A stretch of 64,000 nt of DNA from Undibacterium pigrum (GTDB lineage Bacteria > Pseudomonadota > Gammaproteobacteria > Burkholderiales > Burkholderiaceae_D), in assembly GCF_003201815.1 (NCBI RefSeq), contig NZ_QJKB01000006.1, positions 124,001 to 188,000 on the forward strand, written 5' to 3'. Under the pieces are notes generated by a model. The model saw only the letters and a list, made by a program, of their open reading frames with translations, had not been told where the DNA came from and did no database searches. A program made the translations under genes and the position numbers. Shown here piece by piece: positions 36,881 through 46,427 of the stretch (its first letter is position 1; each line of letters begins with the position of its first letter).

Positions 36881-38032
36881 ATGAGTTTGAATATATTCTG
36901 GTTTATCCCTACCCATGGTGATAGCCGCTACTTGGGTACTACACAAGGCGCACGCCAGGTCAGCCATGACTACCTGAAGCAGATTGCGGTGGCGGCAGAT
37001 ACCCAGGGTTACGATGGTGTGCTCTTGCCCACGGGCCGGTCTTGCGAAGATGCCTGGGTAGTTGCCTCCAGCCTGATAGGTGCCACCACCAAGTTGAAAT
37101 TTCTGGTGGCGATACGTCCGGGTTTGAGCAGCCCCGGCCTGGCAGTGCGCATGGCCGCTACCTTTGATCGTTTGTCCAAGGGACGTTTGCTGATCAATAT
37201 CGTCACCGGTGGTGACCAGGGCGAGCTGGAAGCCGATGGCGTATTTGCCGACCATGAAAAACGCTATGAAATCACTGACGAATTCCTGCGCGTCTGGCGC
37301 GCTTCGCTGTCCGGCGAAGGTGGGGACGCTGGCTATGATTTCGAAGGCAAGCATATTACGGTCAAGGGTGCCAAAACCTTGTATCCTGCTTTACAAAAGC
37401 CTTATCCGCCCTTGTATTTTGGCGGTTCTTCTGAACCCGCGCATGAGCTGGCAGCAGAACAGGTGGATGTCTACCTGACCTGGGGCGAACCACCGGCAGC
37501 AGTCGCCGCCAAGATTGCTGATATGCGTGAACGCGCCGCCAAACACGGCAGAACTTTGCGCTTTGGCATACGCCTGCATGTCATCGTCCGTGAAACCAAT
37601 GACGAAGCCTGGAAAGCCGCAGAAGACCTGATACGTTATGTCGATGATGATGTCATCGCCCGTGCTCAGGCTGCATTTTCCAAGATGGATTCAGTTGGCC
37701 AGCAACGCATGATAGCCCTGCATGGCGGCAAGCGCGACAAGCTGGAAGTGTCGCCCAATCTGTGGGCTGGCGTAGGCTTGGTGCGTGGAGGTGCGGGAAC
37801 TGCTTTGGTGGGCGACCCTGAAACTGTGGCTGCACGCATCAAGGAATATCAGGCACTGGGCATAGACACCTTTATTTTCTCAGGCTATCCGCATCTGGAA
37901 GAGTCTTACCGTTTTTCAGAACTGGTATTCCCTCTGATAGGCAAGGAAGTGCCCGGCGTTTCCAGCAGTCTTACTGGCCCGTTTGGTGAAGTCATGGCCA
38001 ATGGCATCGTCCCCAAGGTATCGCAAAGCTAG
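36881..38032 (+). CDS. ssuD: FMNH2-dependent alkanesulfonate monooxygenase
   Basis: A 383-residue bacterial luciferase-like TIM barrel: [20 protein letters not shown] at the N terminus, then [32 protein letters not shown] and [11 protein letters not shown]. It cleaves alkanesulfonates to aldehyde and sulfite using FMNH2 from SsuE and oxygen. Length matches SsuD. It lies between the ssuA genes and ssuC. Confidence 0.96.
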   Translation: MSLNIFWFIPTHGDSRYLGTTQGARQVSHDYLKQIAVAADTQGYDGVLLPTGRSCEDAWVVASSLIGATTKLKFLVAIRPGLSSPGLAVRMAATFDRLSKGRLLINIVTGGDQGELEADGVFADHEKRYEITDEFLRVWRASLSGEGGDAGYDFEGKHITVKGAKTLYPALQKPYPPLYFGGSSEPAHELAAEQVDVYLTWGEPPAAVAAKIADMRERAAKHGRTLRFGIRLHVIVRETNDEAWKAAEDLIRYVDDDVIARAQAAFSKMDSVGQQRMIALHGGKRDKLEVSPNLWAGVGLVRGGAGTALVGDPETVAARIKEYQALGIDTFIFSGYPHLEESYRFSELVFPLIGKEVPGVSSSLTGPFGEVMANGIVPKVSQS

Positions 38033-38041
38033 GGAGGCAAT

Positions 38042-38926
38042 ATGGGACCAATGATTACTGAAGTGAGCGAATTTGCTGCCACCTATGCGCCGGGCGGTTC
38101 TGCCCATGCAGCACAGTTTGCCGCAAAAAAGCCGGATGCCTTTCGCCAGGTCAGCGTGCGCTTGCTGAAGCGGGGTTTGCCGTGGTTAGTACCAGTAGCA
38201 TTGATCCTGTCCTGGCAACTGGCAGCGCAGACTGGCTGGTTATCCAGCCGTATCTTGCCTGAACCTCTGGCAGTGGTAAAAGCATTCTGGACACTGGCAG
38301 TCTCTGGTGAAATATGGGTGCATGCCAAGACCAGTTTATGGCGTGCGATTTCCGGCTCTGCAGTAGGTGGCGGACTGGGTCTCTTGCTGGGTTTGCTGAC
38401 AGGTAGTTTCCGCTTTGCAGAAACCTTGCTGGATACGACACTGCAAATGGTCAGGAATATTCCTGCCCTGGCCTTGATACCGTTGGTAATTTTGTGGTTT
38501 GGTATTGATGAGGCAGCCAAGCTGTTCCTGGTGTCGGTGGGCGTTTTCTTCCCGGTCTACCTGAACACCTTTCATGGCATACGTACCGTAGACAAGGGTT
38601 TGATAGAAATGGCGCAAAGCTATGGCCTGTCTGGCTGGGCTTTGTACCGCGATGTGATCTTGCCTGGTGCCCTGCCTTCGATACTGGTTGGTGTACGTTT
38701 TTCCCTTGGTCTGGTGTGGGTCTTGCTGATTGTGGCTGAAACCATATCTGCCCAGGCTGGCATAGGCTATATGACCATGAATGCACGTGAATTTTTACAG
38801 ACCGATGTGGTGCTGGTTGGCATACTTTTATATGCCTTGCTGGGTAAGCTGGCCGATGTGTTGTCAAAGGCAGGAGAACAGTATTTCCTTCGCTGGCATC
38901 CGGGCTATCAGAGGAGGGGAGCATGA
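38042..38926 (+). CDS. ssuC: Aliphatic sulfonate ABC transporter permease
   Basis: A 294-residue inner-membrane protein with about six helices and the cytoplasmic EAA-type loop ([20 protein letters not shown]). The N-terminal 40 residues are soluble and longer than in E. coli SsuC. It pairs with SsuB. Its stop overlaps the ssuB start by four bases. Confidence 0.94.
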   Translation: MGPMITEVSEFAATYAPGGSAHAAQFAAKKPDAFRQVSVRLLKRGLPWLVPVALILSWQLAAQTGWLSSRILPEPLAVVKAFWTLAVSGEIWVHAKTSLWRAISGSAVGGGLGLLLGLLTGSFRFAETLLDTTLQMVRNIPALALIPLVILWFGIDEAAKLFLVSVGVFFPVYLNTFHGIRTVDKGLIEMAQSYGLSGWALYRDVILPGALPSILVGVRFSLGLVWVLLIVAETISAQAGIGYMTMNAREFLQTDVVLVGILLYALLGKLADVLSKAGEQYFLRWHPGYQRRGA

Positions 38927-39864
38927 TGCGTCAATTTCCGGAGTTTCCCATGAGTGCTGTTGCAGACATTGTGGCCTTGCGTGAAGAACTGGATGGTGGC
39001 TGGGAACAGACTGCTATCGGTGAGTGGGGGACTGCTGAATCCAGAGAAACAAAAGAATCTAAGACGGGTAGTCGTGGCACGGCCTTGAATTTGCGGGTCA
39101 TACAAAAATCCTACCAGGGCCGCCAGGTGTTGAAGTCCTTGAACCTGCAGGTAGAGGCGGGCGAATTTGTAGCCGTCATCGGCCGCAGCGGCTGTGGCAA
39201 GAGTACTTTGCTGCGACTGATTGCCGGGCTGGAGCAGGCCGATAGTGGCAGCCTGGAATTTGGTGAAGAAAATTCCAGCAATTTCAACAAGAAGCCAGAC
39301 ACCAGGGTGATGTTTCAGGACTCGCGCCTGTTGCCCTGGAAAAGCGTCATCGCCAACGTCGCCCTGGGTCTGAAGGATGAAAAAGACCTTGCCCGTCAGG
39401 CACTGGAAAAAGTCGCGCTGGCAGAGCGCGCTGACGAGTGGCCATCGGTATTGTCCGGTGGCCAGCGTCAGCGTGTTGCGCTGGCAAGAGCACTGGTGCA
39501 TGAACCCGCCTTGCTATTGCTTGATGAACCTCTGGGCGCACTTGATGCACTGACCCGCATAGAAATGCAAAACCTGATTGAAAGCCTGTGGCAACAGCGC
39601 GGCTTTACTGCCGTATTGGTGACCCATGATGTACAGGAAGCCATCGCCCTGGCAGACCGTGTGATCCTGATCGAAGATGGCCAGATCACACTCGATACCC
39701 GCATCGCTTTACCGCGCCCGCGTGCGCGTGGCAATCCACAATTTGCCGCGCTGGAAGAAAGTATCTTGCAGCGCGTTTTACAAAAACCGTCAGTAACACC
39801 TGACACTGAACTTGGCGATCTGTCCTTGCACAGAACTGTGCATCAGGTTGCCTGGGCTATCTAA
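38923..39864 (+). CDS. ssuB: Aliphatic sulfonate ABC transporter ATP-binding protein
   Basis: The 313-residue protein has Walker [12 protein letters not shown], signature [15 protein letters not shown], Walker [14 protein letters not shown] and the switch His in [11 protein letters not shown]. An N-terminal extension of about 55 residues precedes the ATPase core and has no known function; a later start (ATG 38950) is possible but the first ATG has GAGGAGGGGAG upstream. It energises SsuC. Confidence 0.95.
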   Translation: MMRQFPEFPMSAVADIVALREELDGGWEQTAIGEWGTAESRETKESKTGSRGTALNLRVIQKSYQGRQVLKSLNLQVEAGEFVAVIGRSGCGKSTLLRLIAGLEQADSGSLEFGEENSSNFNKKPDTRVMFQDSRLLPWKSVIANVALGLKDEKDLARQALEKVALAERADEWPSVLSGGQRQRVALARALVHEPALLLLDEPLGALDALTRIEMQNLIESLWQQRGFTAVLVTHDVQEAIALADRVILIEDGQITLDTRIALPRPRARGNPQFAALEESILQRVLQKPSVTPDTELGDLSLHRTVHQVAWAI

Positions 39865-39879
39865 CTTTAAGGAATCATC

Positions 39880-40095
39880 ATGAGTATCCAGGCTATTAAT
39901 GTGCGTAATCAATTCCGCGGCAAGATCAAGGCCATCATCGAAGGCTCGGTTGTCTCCGAGGTGGATGTGGAAACACCGGCAGGTATAGTCACTTCTGTCA
40001 TCACGACACGCTCCATCAAGGATTTGAACCTGGTCATCGGTTCAGAAGTCGTGGCACTCGTGAAAGCGACCGAGGTTTCTATAGCCAAGCTGTAG
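39880..40095 (+). CDS. ssuF: Mop/TOBE-domain small protein SsuF
   Basis: A 71-residue single TOBE (molbindin-like) domain: INVRNQFRGKIKAIIEGSVV, then EVDVETPAGIVTSVITTRSI and GSEVVALVKATEVSIAKL. In Pseudomonas putida SsuF is needed for sulfonate use although its role, perhaps molybdate or oxyanion binding, is unclear. It sits 15 bases after ssuB in the expected place. Confidence 0.92.
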   Translation: MSIQAINVRNQFRGKIKAIIEGSVVSEVDVETPAGIVTSVITTRSIKDLNLVIGSEVVALVKATEVSIAKL

Positions 40096-40120
40096 AGACT
40101 GAATTTTTATAGAGGCAGAA

Positions 40121-40966
40121 ATGCATAATCCCGCATTGCAAAACTACCTGAGTCGTCTGCAAAGTACACTGGCCACTACCAATTTATGGCTGGATGAGCA
40201 AGGGCGTGCACGCGGACGCTATTTTAATTCCACTCTGACCAGCGCCTTCCAGGCCATACGCGCTGGTGATGATGGCCGTATTGTTGCTTATGAAGCATAT
40301 GCACGTAGCTATGCCAGCGATGACCAGGGCCTGAATATCTGGAAGTTGCTGGAAAACGCCGCCAATGATGATGAGTCGGTAGAGCTGGACCGCTTGTGCC
40401 GGCTCTTGCATACCTTGAACTTTTACCGGCAGCCAGAAAGTGCCAACCTGGATTTATACCTCAGTGTGCACAGCCGCTTGCTGGCCGCAGTCGAGGGTAA
40501 TCATGGCATGGCTTTCCGCCGCATACTTGATGTGCTGGAATTGCCGCATCCTGATGTTGTCCTGCAATTGCCCTTGATTACGCCCAGCCAGCGCTGGGTC
40601 TTGACCCATGTTGCCGAGAATTACAGGCGCAATGGTTTCCGCATAGGCTTGCATGCTGCCAGCCTGGAACAGGCAGCAGACTTGCTGGAACGCATACGTC
40701 CCGCGTCCATCAAAGTGGATATCAGCCTGGCCAATGATGAACAGGCACAGGTGCGCTTGCTGGAGCAGGCAGACCGTGGCCAGTGTCATATCATCTTCCG
40801 TCGTATAGAAAACCAGAAACGCTTGCAGGCATTGCGTCTGGCCAACCAGACTGCCAGCCCGTATTTGTTGCAGGGCTTTTTATTTGATTTGCCGAAGGCC
40901 GCTTTGTTGAGCCGGGATGAAGGACATCTGGTCTTCGATTATCAGGAAGAATTCAAGCTGGCCTGA
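40121..40966 (+). CDS. Degenerate EAL-domain protein
   Basis: A 281-residue single-domain protein aligned by eye to EAL phosphodiesterases. The EAL motif reads VAYEAYARSY. The ITE position reads VVLQLPLIT, with Gln for the metal-binding Glu. The DDFGTGYSSL region is replaced by GLHAASLEQAADLLE. KVDISL and LQGFLFDLP remain. Catalytic metal ligands are therefore missing and c-di-GMP hydrolysis is unlikely; it could bind c-di-GMP or a protein. It follows ssuF by 25 bases, so it is probably expressed with the sulfonate operon. Confidence 0.8.
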   Translation: MHNPALQNYLSRLQSTLATTNLWLDEQGRARGRYFNSTLTSAFQAIRAGDDGRIVAYEAYARSYASDDQGLNIWKLLENAANDDESVELDRLCRLLHTLNFYRQPESANLDLYLSVHSRLLAAVEGNHGMAFRRILDVLELPHPDVVLQLPLITPSQRWVLTHVAENYRRNGFRIGLHAASLEQAADLLERIRPASIKVDISLANDEQAQVRLLEQADRGQCHIIFRRIENQKRLQALRLANQTASPYLLQGFLFDLPKAALLSRDEGHLVFDYQEEFKLA

Positions 40967-41024
40967 GTCCCTTCCATCTGGCGGGCAAGCCAGAATAAAA
41001 ACCTTATTCATCTGTTGATTTGAT

Positions 41025-41065
41025 CATCTGGCCCCTTATGCGGATAGCGCATAAGGGGCCAGATG
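41025..41065. terminator. Perfect 18-bp stem-loop at the end of the ssu operon
   Basis: CATCTGGCCCCTTATGCG pairs exactly with CGCATAAGGGGCCAGATG around the loop GATAG. No T-run follows on the + strand. It probably ends or protects the ssu transcript 58 bases after the EAL-like gene. Confidence 0.65.
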
Positions 41066-41166
41066 CATGTTTAACCCGGTGTTTGATAAAAAAATGAATA
41101 AATTAACCACTAATTCATTGATATCTTTATCATTTTTGCCTATATTTGCTTCAAATATGGCCACCC

Positions 41167-41208
41167 ATATGCGAAAAACGTATTTAGGCATAAGAAAAAA
41201 TTCGTTTT
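41167..41208 (+). promoter_or_regulatory. CysB-type box upstream of cysTWA (candidate)
   Basis: ATATGC, CGTAT and TTCGTTTT lie at offsets 0, 12 and 34, identical to the box upstream of sbp. The last block ends 62 bases before the cysT start. This spacing over about 40 bp fits a LysR-type footprint. Confidence 0.6.
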
Positions 41209-41270
41209 CTATATAACCAAATGCTGAGAAGATTGCTCATCGATAGTCATATCTGTAATAAAGGCTAAGC

Positions 41271-42125
41271 ATGGCGCAGTTTCCAGGATCAAATAAAAAG
41301 GCAAGACGGGTCATACCCGGATTCCACTTGTCTTTGGGTTTTACCTTGTTTTATCTGGGCTTGATTGTCCTGATACCGCTTTCTGCCGTGTTCTTGAAAA
41401 CCTTTACCATGACCTGGGAAGCTTTCTGGAACACCGTGACATCTGACCGTGTGATGGCTTCTTATCGCCTGACTTTCGGCGCTTCCCTGCTGGGTGCGCT
41501 GATCAATGTCTTCTTTGGTGGCATCGTTGCCTGGGTATTGGTGCGTTACAAGTTTCCTGGCAAACGCCTCATCGATGCGCTGGTGGATTTGCCATTTGCC
41601 CTGCCTACCGCTGTTGCAGGTATCACCCTGGCAACCCTGTATGCACCGAATGGCTGGATAGGCAAATTGTTGACACCGCTGGGTATCAAGGTTGCCTACA
41701 CACCGCTCGGTATTTTGATTGCCCTGACTTTCATCGGCCTGCCTTTCGTGGTTCGTACAGTCCAGCCCGTATTGGAAGAAGCTGAAAAAGAACTGGAAGA
41801 AGCAGCCGTCAGCCTAGGTGCCAGCCATCTGCAAACTTTCTTGCGCGTAATCTTGCCCAGCATCTTGCCAGCCCTGTTGACTGGTTTTGCGCTGGCCTTT
41901 GCCCGTGCTACTGGCGAATATGGTTCAGTGATTTTTATCGCTGGCAACATGCCCATGATTTCTGAAATTACTCCACTGTTCATGATTACCAAACTCGAAC
42001 AATATGATTATGCCGGGGCAACGGCGATAGCCGTAGTCATGCTCTTGCTGTCCTTCAGCCTGTTGCTGACGATTAATGCCCTGCAAGCCTGGACACGCAG
42101 CCGTCAAAATTCAGGGAGAGACTGA
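41271..42125 (+). CDS. cysT: Sulfate ABC transporter permease CysT
   Basis: A 284-residue inner-membrane protein with about six helices. Family features are [39 protein letters not shown] and the ATPase-contact loop [20 protein letters not shown]. It forms the sulfate/thiosulfate channel with CysW. Two bases separate it from cysW. Confidence 0.95.
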   Translation: MAQFPGSNKKARRVIPGFHLSLGFTLFYLGLIVLIPLSAVFLKTFTMTWEAFWNTVTSDRVMASYRLTFGASLLGALINVFFGGIVAWVLVRYKFPGKRLIDALVDLPFALPTAVAGITLATLYAPNGWIGKLLTPLGIKVAYTPLGILIALTFIGLPFVVRTVQPVLEEAEKELEEAAVSLGASHLQTFLRVILPSILPALLTGFALAFARATGEYGSVIFIAGNMPMISEITPLFMITKLEQYDYAGATAIAVVMLLLSFSLLLTINALQAWTRSRQNSGRD

Positions 42126-42127
42126 TC

Positions 42128-43042
42128 ATGACCAGCGCCACCATTCCTACGCCGGCTAATCCTGTCAAGGCACAGGTCACTGCCCGCAGACATGAACCTG
42201 TGATTACGCCAGCAGCAACGCTGGAACCACTGTGGGTACGTATTCTTTTATCAGCGATTGCACTGGCTTTCCTGACACTGTTTTTATTTGTACCACTGGC
42301 TGCTGTTTTTGCCGAGGCACTGAAAAAAGGCTGGGAAGTTTATCTGGCCGCGATTGTAGAACCAGACGCCTTGTCAGCCATCAAGCTGACCCTGATTGCA
42401 GCGGGCATATCCGTGCCTTTGAACCTGGTATTTGGTGTGGCTGCTGCCTGGACTATCGCCAAGTTTGAATTCCGCGGCAAGAATGTCTTGCTGACGCTGA
42501 TCGATTTGCCGTTCTCGGTATCACCGGTTATTTCTGGCCTGATCTATGTCTTGCTGTTCGGCGCGCAGGGCTGGTTTGGTGAATGGTTGCGCGAACATGA
42601 CATCAAGATTTTGTTTGCTGTGCCAGGCATCGTGCTGGCAACCATCTTCGTGACTTTTCCATTCGTCGCACGTGAATTGATACCGCTGATGCAGGCGCAG
42701 GGCAGTGAAGAAGAAGAGGCTGCACTGGTGCTTGGCGCATCTGGCTGGAAGACTTTCTGGTATGTGACTTTGCCAAATATTAAATGGGGTTTGCTGTATG
42801 GCGTGATCCTGTGTAATGCACGTGCCATGGGCGAATTTGGTGCGGTGTCTGTCGTGTCTGGCCATATCCGTGGCGAGACCAATACCATGCCGCTGCAAGT
42901 CGAGATTTTATATAACGAGTACAACTTCACTGCCGCCTTTGCTGTCGCTTCATTGCTGACCCTGCTGGCCTTGCTGACACTCGCTTTGAAAACATTAGTT
43001 GAATGGCGTACCAATGAAAACCGCCAAGTACCACAAGAATAA
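42128..43042 (+). CDS. cysW: Sulfate ABC transporter permease CysW
   Basis: A 304-residue permease with six predicted helices after a soluble N terminus of about 35 residues. Features are [20 protein letters not shown], the EAA-type loop [20 protein letters not shown] and [16 protein letters not shown], diagnostic of CysW. Second gene of cysTWA. Confidence 0.95.
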   Translation: MTSATIPTPANPVKAQVTARRHEPVITPAATLEPLWVRILLSAIALAFLTLFLFVPLAAVFAEALKKGWEVYLAAIVEPDALSAIKLTLIAAGISVPLNLVFGVAAAWTIAKFEFRGKNVLLTLIDLPFSVSPVISGLIYVLLFGAQGWFGEWLREHDIKILFAVPGIVLATIFVTFPFVARELIPLMQAQGSEEEEAALVLGASGWKTFWYVTLPNIKWGLLYGVILCNARAMGEFGAVSVVSGHIRGETNTMPLQVEILYNEYNFTAAFAVASLLTLLALLTLALKTLVEWRTNENRQVPQE

Positions 43043-43060
43043 AGAGAGAAGGGGTTCACC

Positions 43061-44125
43061 GTGAGTATCGCTGTTAATCAATTACAAAAACGCTTTGGTA
43101 GTTTCACTGCCCTGGACAATGTCTCGCTGGATTTTCCAAATGGTGAACTGACCGCTTTATTGGGGCCATCAGGCTGTGGCAAGACTACCTTGCTGCGCAT
43201 CATCGCCGGTCTGGAATATGCTGACAGTGGTCAGGTTTTGCTCGACGGACAAGATGCTTCGGCACAACATGTGCGTGAACGTCAGGTTGGCTTTGTGTTC
43301 CAGCACTATGCCTTGTTCAAGCATATGACGATCTTTGAAAACATTGCTTTTGGCTTGCGCGTCAAGCCACGCCATGTGCGTCCTTCAGAAAGCGAGATCA
43401 AGGAGAAAGTCACCAAGTTGCTGGAGCTGGTGCAACTGGACTGGCTGGCTGACCGTTATCCGCCACAATTGTCTGGCGGCCAGCGTCAGCGTATTGCGCT
43501 GGCACGTGCGTTGGCAGTGGAGCCGCGCGTACTGTTGCTGGATGAACCTTTCGGTGCCCTCGATGCCAAGGTGCGCAAGGAATTGCGCCGCTGGTTGCGT
43601 CGCCTGCATGATGAATTGCATGTCACCAGTATTTTCGTCACACATGATCAGGAAGAAGCGCTGGAAGTGGCTGACAAAATTGTTCTCATGAATCACGGCA
43701 AGGTGGAGCAGGTAGGTGCCCCGGCTGAGGTATACCATCATCCGGCCACGCCTTTTGTGTATGGCTTCCTCGGCAATGTGAATCTGTTCCGTGGCCGCAT
43801 CCATGAAGGGATACTCGATGCCGGTGGTGTGCCTTTTGAAGCCCCTGGCCATGCTGAAACCCGTGATGCTTTTGGTACCGGTTATGTGCGCCCGCATGAA
43901 CTTGAAATTGACCGCTATTCTCCCGGTGCTACAGGTCTCAATGTACAACTGCGCCGCGTCCATAGCATAGGCCCGCTGGCCCAGCTGGAACTGGAAAGAG
44001 ATGACAACGGTGAACTGGTCGAAGCCATGATTTCTACAGAACGCTATGAACAACTGAAACTCAAAGTAGGTGAAGCCCTGGTTGTACGACCCAAGCGTCT
44101 CCATGTCTTCGTTGACACCCAATAA
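43061..44125 (+). CDS. cysA: Sulfate ABC transporter ATP-binding protein CysA
   Basis: A 354-residue ATPase: Walker [13 protein letters not shown]-loop [13 protein letters not shown], signature [15 protein letters not shown], Walker [13 protein letters not shown] and switch [12 protein letters not shown]-terminal TOBE-type regulatory domain (about 240-350) is present. It powers CysT/CysW. It is separated from the regulator gene by 18 bases. Confidence 0.96.
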   Translation: MSIAVNQLQKRFGSFTALDNVSLDFPNGELTALLGPSGCGKTTLLRIIAGLEYADSGQVLLDGQDASAQHVRERQVGFVFQHYALFKHMTIFENIAFGLRVKPRHVRPSESEIKEKVTKLLELVQLDWLADRYPPQLSGGQRQRIALARALAVEPRVLLLDEPFGALDAKVRKELRRWLRRLHDELHVTSIFVTHDQEEALEVADKIVLMNHGKVEQVGAPAEVYHHPATPFVYGFLGNVNLFRGRIHEGILDAGGVPFEAPGHAETRDAFGTGYVRPHELEIDRYSPGATGLNVQLRRVHSIGPLAQLELERDDNGELVEAMISTERYEQLKLKVGEALVVRPKRLHVFVDTQ

Positions 44126-44143
44126 TAAAGAATAAGGTAAGCC

Positions 44144-45076
44144 ATGAATTTCCAACAATTACGCTCCATCCGCGAAGCTTCACGCCGCGGTTATAACCTG
44201 ACTGAAGTGGCCAATGTATTGTTCACTTCCCAGCCCGGTGTCAGCCGCCAGATCCGTGAACTGGAAGAAGAACTGGGCGTCGATATTTTCGAACGTAATG
44301 GCAAACGCCTGACCGGCCTGACTGAGCCAGGCAAGGATATTTTGCCCATCATAGAAAGACTGTTGCTGGAAGCAGAAAACCTGCGTCAGGCTGGTGAGGA
44401 TTATTCTGACCAGTCCAAGGGCACGCTGACGATAGCCACTACCCATACCCAGGCACGTTATGTCTTGCCCAAGGTAGTACAAGGTTTCCGTCAGGCTTTC
44501 CCTGACGTGCGCATCGCCCTGCAACAAAGTTCACCGGAACATATTGCAGAATGGGTATTGTCTGGCAAGGCTGATATCGGTATCGCTACCGAAGGCCTGT
44601 CTCAGTTCAAGGACCTGGCCTCTTTCGCCTGCTATGAATGGAATCACGTCGTCGTCGTTCCTGAAGGCCATCCTTTACTGGAAAAAGAAGAACTGACGCT
44701 GGAAGATTTGTCGAATTATCCACTAATTACCTATGACGTAGGCTTCACCGGTCGTGGTCATATTGATGATGCATTCCGCCTCGCTGGTTTGCGCACCGAC
44801 ATCGTGCTGACTGCCATGGATTCTGACGTTATCCAGCAATATGTGGCACTGGGTCTGGGCGTAGGCCTGGTAGCGTCGATGGCCATAGAAGTGCAGCGTG
44901 CACACGGCTTGAGGACTATTTCCGCAAGTCACTTGTTTGCATCTAATGTCACGCGTCTGGCGGTACGTCGCGGTGCTTACCTGCGTGCTTATACTTATGA
45001 ATTCATACAACAGTTTGCGCCTAACCTGGACAGGGATGAAGTGCGACAAGCAGTCAGTGAAAACGAATTAGCGTAG
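44144..45076 (+). CDS. cysB: CysB-type LysR transcriptional regulator
   Basis: A 310-residue LysR protein with the CysB/Cbl N-terminal signature (MNFQQLRSIREASRRGYNLT, then VANVLFTSQPGVSRQIRELE). The effector domain includes TTHTQARYVLPKVVQGFRQA, the region that binds O-acetylserine or sulfate-related ligands. It would activate the sulfate and sulfonate genes. It is the last gene of cysTWA-cysB. Cbl and SsuR are close relatives that cannot be excluded. Confidence 0.92.
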   Translation: MNFQQLRSIREASRRGYNLTEVANVLFTSQPGVSRQIRELEEELGVDIFERNGKRLTGLTEPGKDILPIIERLLLEAENLRQAGEDYSDQSKGTLTIATTHTQARYVLPKVVQGFRQAFPDVRIALQQSSPEHIAEWVLSGKADIGIATEGLSQFKDLASFACYEWNHVVVVPEGHPLLEKEELTLEDLSNYPLITYDVGFTGRGHIDDAFRLAGLRTDIVLTAMDSDVIQQYVALGLGVGLVASMAIEVQRAHGLRTISASHLFASNVTRLAVRRGAYLRAYTYEFIQQFAPNLDRDEVRQAVSENELA

Positions 45077-45205
45077 ACTCGCGCAAAACCGCTCTTGTTG
45101 CATTCCCGCCTAAATTTTAAGCAATTCAGCCGCTGTCGTGAAGGCGTCACATCTCTCTGGTAAAATTAGGCAAATCATTCTAATTTTTGCATTTTTTATC
45201 AGAGG

Positions 45206-46075
45206 TTGACCATGCTTTACCCTGAATTGTTTAAGTCTTTAGAGCAAGTGCGCTGGAATATGGAGTCAGATATCCCCTGGGATAAATATGATGCCAGCAA
45301 ATTGACACCAGAGCAGGCGCAAACCATCAAGATGAATGCCATCACCGAATGGTCTGCCCTGCCTGCGACAGAAATGTTCTTGCGCGATAACCGTGGTGAC
45401 AGTGATTTTTGTGCTTTCATGTCCATCTGGTTTTTTGAAGAACAAAAACATTCCCTGGTCTTGATGGAATACCTGCGCCGCTTCCACCCTGAGCTGGTGC
45501 CTACGGAAAAAGAACTCGACAATGTACGCTTCGAGTTTGACCCCGCACCACCGCTGGAAACCCTGATGCTGCACTTCTGCGGCGAAATCCGCCTGAACCA
45601 CTGGTATCGCTGTGCCTCTGACTGGCATACCGAGCCTGTTATTAAGCACATCTACAAAATCATCAGCCAGGATGAGGCACGCCATGGCGGTGCTTATCTG
45701 CGCTATATGAAAAAATCCCTGGCAGAGGTGGGTGATGTGGCACGCGCGGCGTTTTCCAAGATTGGTGTCCTGATGGCATCGGCCAGACGCACGGAAAAAC
45801 CTTTGCACCCGACCAACTTGCATGTCAATCAGGCATTGTTCCCGAACGACACCATACAGTCGCGCCTGCCTGACCCGGACTGGCTGGAACGCTGGCTCGA
45901 TGGCCAGATCAAGTTTGATGGTGTATGGGAAAAGAAAGTCGTCGACCGCATCCTTCACAATATGTCGCTGCTGTTCGAGCGTACTTTTGAGACAGTGCAA
46001 GACCTGAACCGTTATCGCAAGGAAGTCGCACAAAGACTGGTTATTTTGCCCGGCAGCATGCCTAGCGCAGCATAA
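45206..46075 (+). CDS. Ferritin-like diiron protein (acyl-ACP desaturase/AurF-like)
   Basis: A 289-residue helical protein with the pattern of a dinuclear iron site: Glu in PATEMFLRDN (about 50), EEQKHS (ExxH), Glu in FCGEIRLNHWY (about 128) and DEARHGG (ExxH). The arrangement is that of fatty-acyl desaturases and AurF N-oxygenases rather than ferritin storage proteins. It probably activates oxygen; substrate unknown. It stands alone and is followed by a strong intrinsic terminator. Confidence 0.75.
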   Translation: MTMLYPELFKSLEQVRWNMESDIPWDKYDASKLTPEQAQTIKMNAITEWSALPATEMFLRDNRGDSDFCAFMSIWFFEEQKHSLVLMEYLRRFHPELVPTEKELDNVRFEFDPAPPLETLMLHFCGEIRLNHWYRCASDWHTEPVIKHIYKIISQDEARHGGAYLRYMKKSLAEVGDVARAAFSKIGVLMASARRTEKPLHPTNLHVNQALFPNDTIQSRLPDPDWLERWLDGQIKFDGVWEKKVVDRILHNMSLLFERTFETVQDLNRYRKEVAQRLVILPGSMPSAA

Positions 46076-46097
46076 ACCTGGCTTGAGCCTGTACAAT

Positions 46098-46127
46098 CGC
46101 CGCTAATCATTAGCGGCGTTTTTGTTT
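46098..46127 (+). terminator. Intrinsic terminator after the ferritin-like gene
   Basis: CGCCGCTAA and TTAGCGGCG form a perfect 9-bp stem with a 3-base loop followed by TTTTTGTTT, 22 bases after the stop codon. Confidence 0.9.
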
Positions 46128-46138
46128 ATAAATTCAAG

Positions 46139-46187
46139 ACCTCTCAACACAGAGGCACCGAAACACAGAGAGAAGCATAGAGAAAAG
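46139..46187. repeat. CTCTGTG-family repeat, copy 2
   Basis: ACCTCTCAACACAGAGGCAC followed by CGAAACACAGAGAGAAGCAT is the inverse of copy 3 and matches copy 1 at 30.3 kb. Copies 2 and 3 flank the nested REP-like element in mirror orientation. Confidence 0.8.
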
Positions 46188-46201
46188 CAAAATTGTAATT
46201 T

Positions 46202-46322
46202 TCGTAGGTTGGGCCGGGCCTCGCTAGGCTACGGTTTACCAGCCCAACACTGCGCTTTTGATAAACGAGTACGTTATTTACACGCCAAGTGTTGGGCTGA
46301 TAATTCGTAGCCCAACCTACGA
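46202..46322. repeat. Nested inverted repeat (GTAGGTTGGGC family)
   Basis: Outer arms TCGTAGGTTGGGC (46202-46214) and GCCCAACCTACGA (46310-46322) are exact inverses. Inner arms CAGCCCAACACT (46240-46251) and AGTGTTGGGCTG (46288-46299) are also exact. The two nested pairs share the core GCCCAAC, as in dispersed REP-type elements. It occupies most of the 352-base gap before rfaE2. Confidence 0.85.
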
Positions 46323-46351
46323 GTTGCAAGCATTCGCGTTTATTTCCTCTC

Positions 46352-46401
46352 GCATTTCTCTGTGCTTCCTCTGTGTCTCGGTGCCTCTGTGGTGAGAGGT
46401 T
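46352..46401. repeat. CTCTGTG-family repeat, copy 3
   Basis: Inverse of copy 2: TTTCTCTGTGCTTCCTCTGT followed by GTCTCGGTGCCTCTGTGGTG. It ends 26 bases before the rfaE2 start and could lie in its leader. Confidence 0.8.
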
Positions 46402-46427
46402 TTCGTAAAATACCCACAAAGTTTCCT

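Larger units (their letters stand above)
40967..41270. other. Intergenic region between the ssu operon and cysT
   Basis: This 304-base gap holds a perfect 18-bp stem-loop near its left end and a CysB-type three-block motif near its right end. The rest is AT-rich with no coding frame. Confidence 0.6.
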
